DNA of 21,641 bases from Casp-actino8 sp046091365 (GTDB lineage Bacteria > Actinomycetota > Acidimicrobiia > Acidimicrobiales > Ilumatobacteraceae), in the NCBI GenBank assembly GCA_046091365.1, contig JBJTBM010000062.1:1-21641 (forward strand), read 5' to 3'. Below the pieces are notes generated by a model. It was not told the origin of the DNA. It worked only from the letters and a program-made list of their open reading frames with translations, and searched no databases. The translations under genes and the position numbers were made by a program. Shown here one piece after another: positions 14,246 to 21,641 of this stretch; position 1 is the first letter of the stretch; each line of letters opens with the position of its first letter.

Positions 14246-16633
14246 TCAACTGATCGCGAGCAGAGCAGCGTTGACGATCTGCTCGGGTTGCAGGTCGAAC
14301 AGACCGTAGAGATCGGCGATCGAGCCCGACTGTCCGAAGGAGTCGACGCCCACCGGTACGACGCGGGTCCCGAACACCCCGCCCAGCCACGCGAGGTGGT
14401 GGCTCGCGGCATCGTGCACGGTGACGATGGGAAGCCGACGTTCGCTGGGTGCGATCAACGACGACAGATGGTGGGCATGGCCGCCCGCGGTCGCCGAACG
14501 CGTGGCGTCGCGCAGGCCGGATCGCCACGCGCGGTAGAGGCGATCGGAGCTCGTGAGATCGAGCACCAGTGCCGACACCCCTTCGGCATCGAGAAGATCG
14601 GCTGCCCGCAAAACCTCCGGGACCACCGGTCCGCACGTCGCGATCACCACGTCGGCGGGGCCGACCGGCTCGCGCAGTCGGTATCCGCCGCTCAACACCT
14701 GGAGGCGCAACGACTCCGATCCGATTCGTTCCTCGGCCAACTCGAACGCCGTCTGGTCGATCGGGCGGGTGGAAAGCCGAAGGTAGAGGCTCCGCCCATC
14801 GGTCGAGGAGAGTCGGTCGATGCCGTCGCACAACAGCCAATCGAGAGCCCGCGCGAAGGCCGGCTCGGCGTAGTCGAGCCCGGGCAACTCGAGGCCGATC
14901 GACGGGGTGATCGAACTCTGGTGGGCGCCGCCCTCGGGGGCCAGGGTGATGCCGGCGGGCGTTCCGATCATGACGAAACGAGCGCCGTTGTAGAGCGCGT
15001 ACACGAGCGCGTCGAGGCCACGACACACGAACGGGTCGTACACGGTGCCGATCGGGACCAGGTGTCGGTCGTGTAGTTCGTGGGCGAGGCCGAGGGCGTG
15101 CAACATCAAGAAAAGGTTCATCTCGCTGATGCCGAGTTCGATGTGGTGTCCGGCGGTCGTCTGCTTCCAACGCAGGAGCCGACCGTCGCCCAGGAAGTCC
15201 TGGGGGTCGTCGGGGTCGAAGACCCCGACCTTGTTGATCCAGCCACCGAGGTTCGTGCTCACGCTGACGTCCGGTGACGTGGTGACCATGCGCTCGAGAA
15301 GTTCGGGAATCTCACCGAGTCGAACGAGCAGGCGGCCGAAGATCTCCTGGGTGCTGACCGGTTTGCCACCGATCACTCCGGCGACCGACGGGGGAACCGG
15401 AAGTTTCGGACGAGGAGCGGGCGCGACGTTGTTCAGTTCACCACCGATGGACGCGCACAGGCGACCCTCGGCCGACTCGGGGTCGAACCGATCCCATTCC
15501 TCGTCGATCGACAGGGAGAGCGACGTTCGCAGGGCGTCGATCTGGTCGGCGCTCAGCAAGGCGGCGTGATTCAAGGGGTCACCGGCGATTGGAAGCCCCC
15601 AGCCTTTCACCGTGTACGCGAACACCACGCTCGGTCTGTCGGTCACCACATCACATTCGCGATAGCACTCCACGAGACGACCCAGATCGTGACCCCCGAG
15701 GTTCTGAACCAGCGGCGGGAGTTCCTCGTCGCTCCATGCATCGAGGAACTCGCGCAGATCGTCGTTGGCTCCGTTGAGGAACCGCCGCCGCAATTCGGCG
15801 CCCGAGTGGGCGAACAACGACTGGTACTCCTCGTTCGACATCTGGTCGATGTGATCGCGCAGGGCCGAGCCCCCGGGTCGCGTGAACGCGCGCTGGAGGA
15901 GGTGTCCGTACTTGGCCTCGACCACGTGCCAGCCCGCACCTTCGAAGAACTCCATCAACTTCTTGATCTTCTGACCGGGGATCACGCGATCGAGGCTCTG
16001 TCTATTCGTGTCGACGACCCACATCACGTTGCCGAGACCGCGCAGTGCGGGGTCGGTGATCGCCTCCCAGATGTTGCCCTCGTCGAGTTCGGCGTCGCCG
16101 GCGAGGGCGATGAACCGCGCCCCCGTCGGACCGCCGGGTCCGAAGTGGGATTCGACGTAACGCCGCGCCGCCGCGGCGAAGAGTGGCGCGACGACGCCGA
16201 GTCCCACCGACCCGGTCGAGAAATCCGCGACGTCGGGATCCTTGGTTCGACTCGGATATGCCTGCAAACCCCCGAGCTCGCGCAAACGAGTGAGGTACGA
16301 CCGGTCCAGTTCCCCGGTCAGATACTTGATCGCGTGGTACACCGGTGAGGAGTGGGGCTTCACCGCGACCTTGTCCGCTCCCGAGAGGTGTCCGAACCAC
16401 AGTGCGGTCATGATGCTCACCATCGACGCCGACGACGCTTGATGGCCGCCGACCTTGATCTCGCCCGGCGGTCGACCGTGATTGGCATGGTCGATCATGC
16501 GCGTGGCGAGCCAGAGAATCCGCCGTTGAACCGACTCCAACGTCGCCTCGTCGTGTGTGCCGACCCCGGAACTCTCGACCGCCCCCACCAACAGAGTCTG
16601 GCACGAATCGCCGGTGCTGTCCGGCGACCACAA
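14246..16633 (-). CDS. AceE-like thiamine-diphosphate-dependent 2-oxoacid dehydrogenase E1 (homodimeric type)
   Basis: Homodimeric pyruvate dehydrogenase E1-like protein of 795 residues; classical AceE has about 890-930. The N-terminal ThDP domain has KPHSSPVYHAIKYL, then GDAELDEGN (179-187) and VVDTN (206-210), the equivalent of the GDG...N metal/ThDP motif, followed by FEGAGWHVVEAKYG. The pyrimidine domain has ELGISEMNLF with the likely catalytic Glu504, then APEGGAHQS. The C-terminal transketolase-like domain ends in VDSFGQSGSIADLYGLF. GDA replaces the usual GDG. No E2 or E3 gene is in the window. MdeB-like E1s acting on 2-oxobutyrate are in the same family, so pyruvate is likely but not certain. 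The start is TTG 16633 or GTG 16588. It is divergent from the second acyltransferase. Confidence 0.85.
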   Translation of the reverse strand: MWSPDSTGDSCQTLLVGAVESSGVGTHDEATLESVQRRILWLATRMIDHANHGRPPGEIKVGGHQASSASMVSIMTALWFGHLSGADKVAVKPHSSPVYHAIKYLTGELDRSYLTRLRELGGLQAYPSRTKDPDVADFSTGSVGLGVVAPLFAAAARRYVESHFGPGGPTGARFIALAGDAELDEGNIWEAITDPALRGLGNVMWVVDTNRQSLDRVIPGQKIKKLMEFFEGAGWHVVEAKYGHLLQRAFTRPGGSALRDHIDQMSNEEYQSLFAHSGAELRRRFLNGANDDLREFLDAWSDEELPPLVQNLGGHDLGRLVECYRECDVVTDRPSVVFAYTVKGWGLPIAGDPLNHAALLSADQIDALRTSLSLSIDEEWDRFDPESAEGRLCASIGGELNNVAPAPRPKLPVPPSVAGVIGGKPVSTQEIFGRLLVRLGEIPELLERMVTTSPDVSVSTNLGGWINKVGVFDPDDPQDFLGDGRLLRWKQTTAGHHIELGISEMNLFLMLHALGLAHELHDRHLVPIGTVYDPFVCRGLDALVYALYNGARFVMIGTPAGITLAPEGGAHQSSITPSIGLELPGLDYAEPAFARALDWLLCDGIDRLSSTDGRSLYLRLSTRPIDQTAFELAEERIGSESLRLQVLSGGYRLREPVGPADVVIATCGPVVPEVLRAADLLDAEGVSALVLDLTSSDRLYRAWRSGLRDATRSATAGGHAHHLSSLIAPSERRLPIVTVHDAASHHLAWLGGVFGTRVVPVGVDSFGQSGSIADLYGLFDLQPEQIVNAALLAIS

Positions 16634-16634
16634 C

Positions 16635-16640
16635 TAGCCT
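16635..16640 (+). promoter_or_regulatory. Candidate -10 box for the second acyltransferase gene
   Basis: TAGCCT fits TAnnnT and ends 5 nt before the GTG at 16646 and 8 nt before the ATG at 16649, compatible with a leaderless message. No -35 is apparent. The whole gap to the divergent E1 gene is only 12 bp if the TTG start of that gene is used. Confidence 0.35.
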
Positions 16641-16645
16641 GATCC

Positions 16646-18745
16646 GTGATGAGCGGCGCGGCGACGAGTACATCGGCCCGCGGTACGGGTCATTTGCCGG
16701 CGCTCGACGGAGTGCGCGGACTCGCGGTCACGATCGTATTGCTCTACCACCACAGCGTGACCTGGATGACCGGTGGCGAACTCACGGTGTCGATGTTCTT
16801 CACCCTGTCGGGGTTCCTCATCACGCGCTTGATGGTCGCCGAGTGGAACCGTTCCGGGACGATCTCGTTGCGCACGTTCTACGACCGTCGCGTGCGACGA
16901 CTGTTCCCGGCGTCGTTCGCGGTTCTGCTCGGGGTGGTCGTGGTGTGGACTTTGTTCGCCGGCTCGGGTCTGTACCTCGGGCCGTGGGAATGGTTCAGCG
17001 GTCTCGCGTACTACGAGAACGTGTTCTTGCAATCGGCGGGGAAGGACTACGCGAGTCTCTTCGGACTCGGCAATCCGGTGCAGCACCTCTGGAGTCTGTC
17101 CCTCGAGGAGCAGGTGTACCTGGTGTTCCCCGTCCTCGTGCTGCTCGTGCTCAAGTGGGGTCGTACACGGCGCGCCGCGTGGATCCTGTTCGCGACGTTG
17201 GCCTCGCTCGCCCTCGTCGCCGTGGCACTCGGTGCCTACTACGAGGGACATCCCCCGCTCTGGAGTGAGTTGCCCGGACTCGCCGCGCGCTGCACGGGGC
17301 GTTCGTGTGCGTACTACGCAACCGAGGTGCGCGTCGGCGAGTTCCTGATGGGCGCGGCCCTCGCGGTCCTCTGGTCGACGTGGTCGCGGGTGCCGCGCAT
17401 CACCGAGCGTTTCGACTCCCCGTTGTTCCGCGCCACCGGCTGGCCCGTGATCGTCGGGGCGTACGTGGTGTGGTTCACCTTCGGGGCGTGGAACCGTTTC
17501 GGGGCGCACTTCTTCCCGGTCATCGTGTTCGCCAACGGGCTTCTCACGCTGACCATCATCGCCTTCGCCCATACGAACGGGGGGATGAACCGGTTCCTGT
17601 CGTGGCGACCCCTGACGTGGCTGGGGCAGGTGACGTACACCGTCTACCTCGTGCACTGGCCGGTGTTCATGTTCTGGGAGTCGCGCGACATCGACCCGGG
17701 ACTACCACGATTGCGCGTGCCCTTCACCGACTGGACCACCGTCGATCATTTCTGGATGTTCGTGATCAAGGCGGGAACGACCTTGGTCATCGTCTGCGCG
17801 ATTTACTACGGGCTGGAGAATCCCGTGCGACAACGACGCCTGTGGTCGGGGCGGAAGTTGTACGCGTGGCTCGCGGTCATGGCGATCGTGGGGGTGGCGT
17901 TGGCCTTCGTCGGCGACGACCGCCGCGCCGCACGATCGGCGAACGTTCTCACCTCGCTGAACCAGGAGGCGCTGCAGTTGCAACAGGCCGCGTTGGCCGC
18001 CCTGCCCGAGTTGCCCGACGACGCCCCCGAACGTTCGAGCGTGGACCCCGGTCTGCCCGCGCGCTTGCTCATGGTCGGCGATTCGCAGGCGTGGGTTCTG
18101 GCGTCGGGCCTCGATGCTTGGGAGGTGGCCGGCGGCGTCGATCTGGTGCCGTCGCCGGGTGTCGGTTGTGGAATCGGCGAGAACACCCGCATTCGTTATC
18201 TCGGGCTCGACGTTCCGGAGCGTCCCGGCTGCACGCCGTGGCGCGACGCGCTGCCCGACATCGCCGCACGGTTCCGACCCAACGTGACGGTGATCGTGGG
18301 TGGCACGGCCGACTTGAGTGATCGCGTGCTGCCGGGTGACGACGACTGGTCGCACATCGGCGAGCCTCGTTACGACGCGTGGCTGCTCGACCAGTTCGGG
18401 CGTTTCGTCGACTCCTTGGCCCCCGCCGATTCATCCGGGGACGGCCGCATCCTGTGGTTCACCGTCCCCGACGTGAACCCTCCGTATGTCGCGGGTCAGA
18501 CGGGTCAACCTCCCTTCGCCGAGTCCGATCCGGCGCGCACGGCTCGTTACAACGAACTGATTCGTGAATACGCGGCTGGTGACCCCCGCGTGACGGTGAT
18601 CGAGTTCGGCTCGGCCGTCGCCGCTCACGAAGGTGGGCAATTCGAGCCTCGGATGCGACCCGACGGTGCGCACATCGATCTGAAGTACGCACCGGAGTTG
18701 GTGGTCCTCATCGACGAGGCGGTACGCGAGGCGTCGACGCGATGA
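16646..18745 (+). CDS. Membrane acyltransferase 3 with C-terminal SGNH domain (second copy)
   Basis: Predicted surface-glycan O-acyltransferase, 699 residues. The acyltransferase-3 domain begins LPALDGVRGLAVTIVLLYHH, then MFFTLSGFLI, FYDRRVRRLFPASF and QHLWSLSLEEQVYLVFPV. About ten to eleven membrane segments run to residue about 425. The extracytoplasmic SGNH domain has VGDSQ (Asp479, Ser480) and the C-terminal RPDGAHID (Asp673, His676). The domain order matches the protein at 1649-3583. An extra insertion before the GEFLMGAAL block has two Cys (ARCTGRSCAYYA) that could form an external disulfide. The start is GTG 16646 or ATG 16649. The stop overlaps the next gene in ATGA, so the two are probably coupled and may modify and build the same envelope glycan. 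Confidence 0.92.
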   Translation: MMSGAATSTSARGTGHLPALDGVRGLAVTIVLLYHHSVTWMTGGELTVSMFFTLSGFLITRLMVAEWNRSGTISLRTFYDRRVRRLFPASFAVLLGVVVVWTLFAGSGLYLGPWEWFSGLAYYENVFLQSAGKDYASLFGLGNPVQHLWSLSLEEQVYLVFPVLVLLVLKWGRTRRAAWILFATLASLALVAVALGAYYEGHPPLWSELPGLAARCTGRSCAYYATEVRVGEFLMGAALAVLWSTWSRVPRITERFDSPLFRATGWPVIVGAYVVWFTFGAWNRFGAHFFPVIVFANGLLTLTIIAFAHTNGGMNRFLSWRPLTWLGQVTYTVYLVHWPVFMFWESRDIDPGLPRLRVPFTDWTTVDHFWMFVIKAGTTLVIVCAIYYGLENPVRQRRLWSGRKLYAWLAVMAIVGVALAFVGDDRRAARSANVLTSLNQEALQLQQAALAALPELPDDAPERSSVDPGLPARLLMVGDSQAWVLASGLDAWEVAGGVDLVPSPGVGCGIGENTRIRYLGLDVPERPGCTPWRDALPDIAARFRPNVTVIVGGTADLSDRVLPGDDDWSHIGEPRYDAWLLDQFGRFVDSLAPADSSGDGRILWFTVPDVNPPYVAGQTGQPPFAESDPARTARYNELIREYAAGDPRVTVIEFGSAVAAHEGGQFEPRMRPDGAHIDLKYAPELVVLIDEAVREASTR

Positions 18746-20238
18746 GGGAGCGCGTGTCCGCCTCGGTTCGGCGCGCTCGGGGCCGGGTCGGTACCCGCGC
18801 CGCCGCGGTGTGGTCGGTCGTCTATCTCCTCGTCTGGTGCACCGGTCAGCGATTCGACGCGCGATATCTCGGTTACGGGTGGCAATTGATCCCGTGGGAC
18901 ATCCTGTCGAGCGATCCGGTGCGCAGTGTGTGGTACCTGCACGTGCAGCCACCACTGTGGAACCTGTTGCTCGGCTCGGCGGCCCGGCTGTCGCCGGCGG
19001 GAGACGCGATCACGTTGCAGGTGATGATGGCGGCCATCGGCCTGACCGGAGCATGGCTGGCCGCCGAGTTGGGCCACCGCCTCGGGCTCGGACGGCGGGC
19101 CTCGGTGATCGTCGCGTTGGTGGCCACGCTCAACCCGGAAGTTCTGAAGGGGGCGTTCGAGCCGACCTACGAGTTGGCGACCGGCGTGCTGTTGCTCGCA
19201 CTGGCGTTGGCGTTCGTGGAGTTGGGTTCGCGGTCCGCGGTACGCCGATCGCTTCTCGTGGTGGCGACCCTGGCCACCACCACGTCCATGACCCGCAGTC
19301 TGTACCACCCGGTCTGGGCGATCGCCATCGTCGCGTTCGGGGTCTGGATACTGCGCAAGCGGGTCGACCGTCGGGTGGTGATCGCGACGTTCGCCGTCCC
19401 GGTCCTCGTGATGGGCGGCTGGATGGCCAAGAACCAGTTCCTGTACGGCGAAGCCACCCTGTCCAGTTGGTTCGGAATGAACCTGCAGCGCGCGGTGATC
19501 CCGGTGCTGCCCAAGGACGATCTCGAGAAGATGCGCTCGGACGGCGAGGTGTCGGAGATCGCGATGATCGGTCCGTTCGGCAAGTACGAGTTGTACGAAG
19601 ACGCAATGCCACCGTGCGCACCGCGACACGATCACCGTTCGGTGACCGAACCGATGCGGACCACCGACCAGTGGAGTCCGAATTTCAACTACGAGTGCTT
19701 TCTGTCAGTGTTCGCTCGGGCGGGTGACGACGCCCTCGCGGTGATCCGGGCACATCCGGGAGTGTGGTTGAAGGGTCGGATGTGGTCGTTGCGGGCGACC
19801 TTCGCCGTGGCGACGTATCCCGCCGAGAGCGAGTCCGTGGTGATGCGCGCCCTCGACTCGTCGTTCTCGATCGGTCGGCTCGACCTCGGCGGGGTGTTGT
19901 CCACGTATGGATGGGGCACCCCGATTTACGGTCAACTCGAGGCGCCGGTCGACTTCGGTCTCGTTTTGATCCCGATGTACCTGTTGGTGATGCTCGCCGG
20001 AGGCCGCGAGTTGGTTCGTCGAATGCGGGGTCGGTCGCCCGGGGCGTCCGCCCCCGTCGTGGTGGTCGGAGCCTTCACCGTGGCCTTCACCGTCGTGGTC
20101 GGCGCGGTGGCCGAATTGGGCGAGCAGGCGCGTTTTCGCACTATGACCGATCCGTTGGTGACGGTGATGTCGATCGCTCTCGTCGCCGCCGTGGTACGCG
20201 CTCGCCGTCAGTCGCAGGCGGCGTCGGTCGGAGAATAG
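18742..20238 (+). CDS. GT-C-like polytopic membrane protein (putative glycosyltransferase)
   Basis: Polytopic membrane protein of 498 residues with about ten hydrophobic segments. The first helix (AVWSVVYLLVW, residues 22-32) is followed by an external loop with Asp53 and the motif HVQPPLWNLLLG (67-78). That resembles the HxxPPL block of GT-C glycosyltransferases of the PMT/ArnT (GT39-like) group, which use polyprenyl-phosphate sugars outside the membrane. A long hydrophilic stretch (about 255-330) with Cys residues in MPPCAPRHDHRS and NYECFLSVFARAG interrupts the helices. The ATG overlaps the acyltransferase stop by 4 nt (ATGA). Its 3' end overlaps the convergent next gene by 31 bp. Glycosyltransferase activity is inferred from topology and one motif; donor and acceptor are unknown. 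Confidence 0.7.
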   Translation: MRERVSASVRRARGRVGTRAAAVWSVVYLLVWCTGQRFDARYLGYGWQLIPWDILSSDPVRSVWYLHVQPPLWNLLLGSAARLSPAGDAITLQVMMAAIGLTGAWLAAELGHRLGLGRRASVIVALVATLNPEVLKGAFEPTYELATGVLLLALALAFVELGSRSAVRRSLLVVATLATTTSMTRSLYHPVWAIAIVAFGVWILRKRVDRRVVIATFAVPVLVMGGWMAKNQFLYGEATLSSWFGMNLQRAVIPVLPKDDLEKMRSDGEVSEIAMIGPFGKYELYEDAMPPCAPRHDHRSVTEPMRTTDQWSPNFNYECFLSVFARAGDDALAVIRAHPGVWLKGRMWSLRATFAVATYPAESESVVMRALDSSFSIGRLDLGGVLSTYGWGTPIYGQLEAPVDFGLVLIPMYLLVMLAGGRELVRRMRGRSPGASAPVVVVGAFTVAFTVVVGAVAELGEQARFRTMTDPLVTVMSIALVAAVVRARRQSQAASVGE

Positions 20239-21641
20239 ACCTCGGCCCCATCGGCCTGGCGGAACGTCAACCTTCCCGCCGCGACCTCCTCGTCGAGCAG
20301 ATCGCGATTGACAACGAGGAACGCGTCCGAGGACAGCACGACCGCTCCGTCGTTCACGAGCAACGCACAAGGTAGGCGACCGTAAATCGACTCCTCGTCG
20401 ACGGGCTCCCCGGTGAGCGGCATCACCGCTTGTGGCGGGTAGACCGTGGCGATACCGGTGTCCCAGTGAAGCGCGTCGGCGTCGTTGGTGACGACCACCG
20501 AGACGTCGAGGGTCTCGGCGATCAGCGAGTACCGACGCGGGCCGCTGCTGTCGCTGAACCGCTCGTTCATGTTCCAGGGCCGCACGGCGACGACCGTCCA
20601 GACGACCACGAGCAGCGCCGACGCGGGGACGAGAACGCGTGATCGTGAGCCGTTCGAGTCGATTTTTTCGGCGAGGGTCCAAGCCAATGCCACCAAGGTG
20701 AGAACTCCGGCGGGAAGCATCAACCGGTTGTCCGGGGTGACGAGTGCGTCGAACCCCATCATCCCGATCACCAGTCCGGTCGTGATGAATCCGGATGCGA
20801 CCAGGGCCAACTCGGCCGGTGCCGGGAGCCGACTGCGTCCGCGCAACATCCCGACGAGGGCGTACACCATGATCGCGACCCATGCCACCGCCACCACCCA
20901 CGACCACCAGCTCGTCCCGTCCAGTGAGAAGTACGTGCGTCGCAGATCGCCCTGACGGGCATCGAACCATCCGCCGACGGAGCGAACGAGGAAGCTGATG
21001 TCGTGGCCCTGCACGCCGCGCCAACCGGCATTGTGTCCGCCACCCGACGCGGCAGCCCAGATGGCGTTGAGGGCCGACGGGGCGAGCATGGCCGACATCG
21101 CGCCGATGGTGCGGAACGGGTTGCGGTAGCGCCGGTGATGTTCCCAGGCGGCCATGAGCACGAGCGGAGCGCCGATGAACCGCAGGAGTCCGATGGTGGC
21201 TCCGAGGAACGCCGCCGGTCGGAAGGACGCACCATCACGGAAACGCGCGAGCGACACCACGAACCACAGGGCGACGGCGCAGAAGAGCGGTTCGGACAGC
21301 GCGCCCTGGGTGACACAGCGCATCGTCGGTGTCGTCACGACGAGTGCGCCGACGACGGCCAGTCCGAGGAGCGTGCCGCGACGGGTGCCGGGCCGTGCTC
21401 CGCCGACCGTGGCCCCGGCCACCGCGGCCAGGGCCAGGACACACAGAAGTTGCATCGCCGGTCGTACTCCGATCAGGACCCCGACGAGTCCGGCCGACAA
21501 CGGGTAGCCGACCGGGAAGTCGACGAACGGGATGCGTCCACCCCGGGTGACGAACTCGACCGCGTCGTAGTTGGAGAATGACGGCGCGAGTTGCGAGGTG
21601 AACGGGTGCCCGTCGGCCACCGCGCGGGCACCACTCCAGTA
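20208..21641 (-). CDS. GT-C-like polytopic membrane protein (5' truncated)
   Basis: The frame is open to the window edge, reading YWSGARAVADGHPFTS at the start of the visible part. The GTG at 21620 is therefore internal and the true start lies outside. About ten hydrophobic segments follow. The early loop FPVGYPLSAGLVGVLIG, after VEFVTRGGRIPFVDF, and the YWSGARAVADG block resemble the first external loop of GT-C glycosyltransferases/mannosyltransferases. The C-terminal about 130 residues after the last helix (RPWNMNERFS onward) form a soluble, probably external, domain containing VVVTNDADALHW and a C-terminal Cys. It is convergent with the preceding GT-C-like gene and overlaps its end by 31 bp. 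Function is a family-level guess. Confidence 0.7.
   Translation of the reverse strand, partial: YWSGARAVADGHPFTSQLAPSFSNYDAVEFVTRGGRIPFVDFPVGYPLSAGLVGVLIGVRPAMQLLCVLALAAVAGATVGGARPGTRRGTLLGLAVVGALVVTTPTMRCVTQGALSEPLFCAVALWFVVSLARFRDGASFRPAAFLGATIGLLRFIGAPLVLMAAWEHHRRYRNPFRTIGAMSAMLAPSALNAIWAAASGGGHNAGWRGVQGHDISFLVRSVGGWFDARQGDLRRTYFSLDGTSWWSWVVAVAWVAIMVYALVGMLRGRSRLPAPAELALVASGFITTGLVIGMMGFDALVTPDNRLMLPAGVLTLVALAWTLAEKIDSNGSRSRVLVPASALLVVVWTVVAVRPWNMNERFSDSSGPRRYSLIAETLDVSVVVTNDADALHWDTGIATVYPPQAVMPLTGEPVDEESIYGRLPCALLVNDGAVVLSSDAFLVVNRDLLDEEVAAGRLTFRQADGAEVYSPTDAACD

Noticed and set aside
19705..21024. Minus-strand open frame (439 codons) across both GT-C-like genes
   Set aside because: Arg/Gly/His-rich shadow frame; hydrophobic helices are found only in the two frames reported as genes.

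Overview
This is a high-GC, gene-dense window with 14 protein genes, no gene-free stretch above about 220 bases, and two genes cut by the window edges. It looks actinobacterial. The gene set, the GTG/TTG starts, the near-absence of Shine-Dalgarno sites with several apparently leaderless starts, and a 6C-type small RNA beside a HAD-IB gene all point there. Protein character (homodimeric NADP-isocitrate dehydrogenase, mitochondrial-type aconitase, AceE-like E1) suggests an Acidimicrobiia/Ilumatobacter-like lineage, but that assignment is inference.

Layout. Bases 1-3583 (+): the 3' part of icd, a PIG3-type quinone oxidoreductase and a membrane acyltransferase with a C-terminal SGNH domain, packed as one operon (4-nt gap, then 20-nt overlap). 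Bases 3599-6504 (-): citrate synthase followed by a membrane-anchored sulfite-oxidase-family molybdoenzyme. Bases 6605-8900 (-): a LysR regulator followed by a short biotin-dependent carboxyltransferase. Bases 8901-9131: a divergent intergenic region holding a 6C-like small RNA, with hairpins that each carry a CCCCC loop and a terminator. Bases 9123-10556 (+): a HAD-IB phosphatase/PlsC acyltransferase fusion. Bases 10564-13487 (-): mitochondrial-type aconitase translationally coupled to a nitroreductase. Bases 13508-14239 (+): a GntR/HutC regulator, divergent from aconitase across only 20 bp. Bases 14246-16633 (-): an AceE-like, thiamine-diphosphate-dependent E1. Bases 16646-20238 (+): a second acyltransferase-3/SGNH protein overlapping a GT-C-like membrane protein. 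Bases 20208-21641 (-): a second GT-C-like membrane protein, cut at its 5' end.

How it fits together. Citrate synthase, aconitase and isocitrate dehydrogenase, the three steps from oxaloacetate to 2-oxoglutarate, lie within 13.5 kb, and an E1 that could supply the acetyl-CoA side is adjacent. They are in separate transcription units with separate control. The most interesting regulatory point is the 20-bp aconitase/gntR intergenic region. It holds two overlapping, oppositely oriented -10 boxes inside an interrupted palindrome and an 11-bp-spaced direct repeat, and both genes appear leaderless. This suggests that the GntR protein represses itself and aconitase from one site. The outer parts of the window carry cell-envelope genes (O-acyltransferases, GT-C-like proteins), and the middle carries a lipid-synthesis fusion enzyme beside the small RNA.
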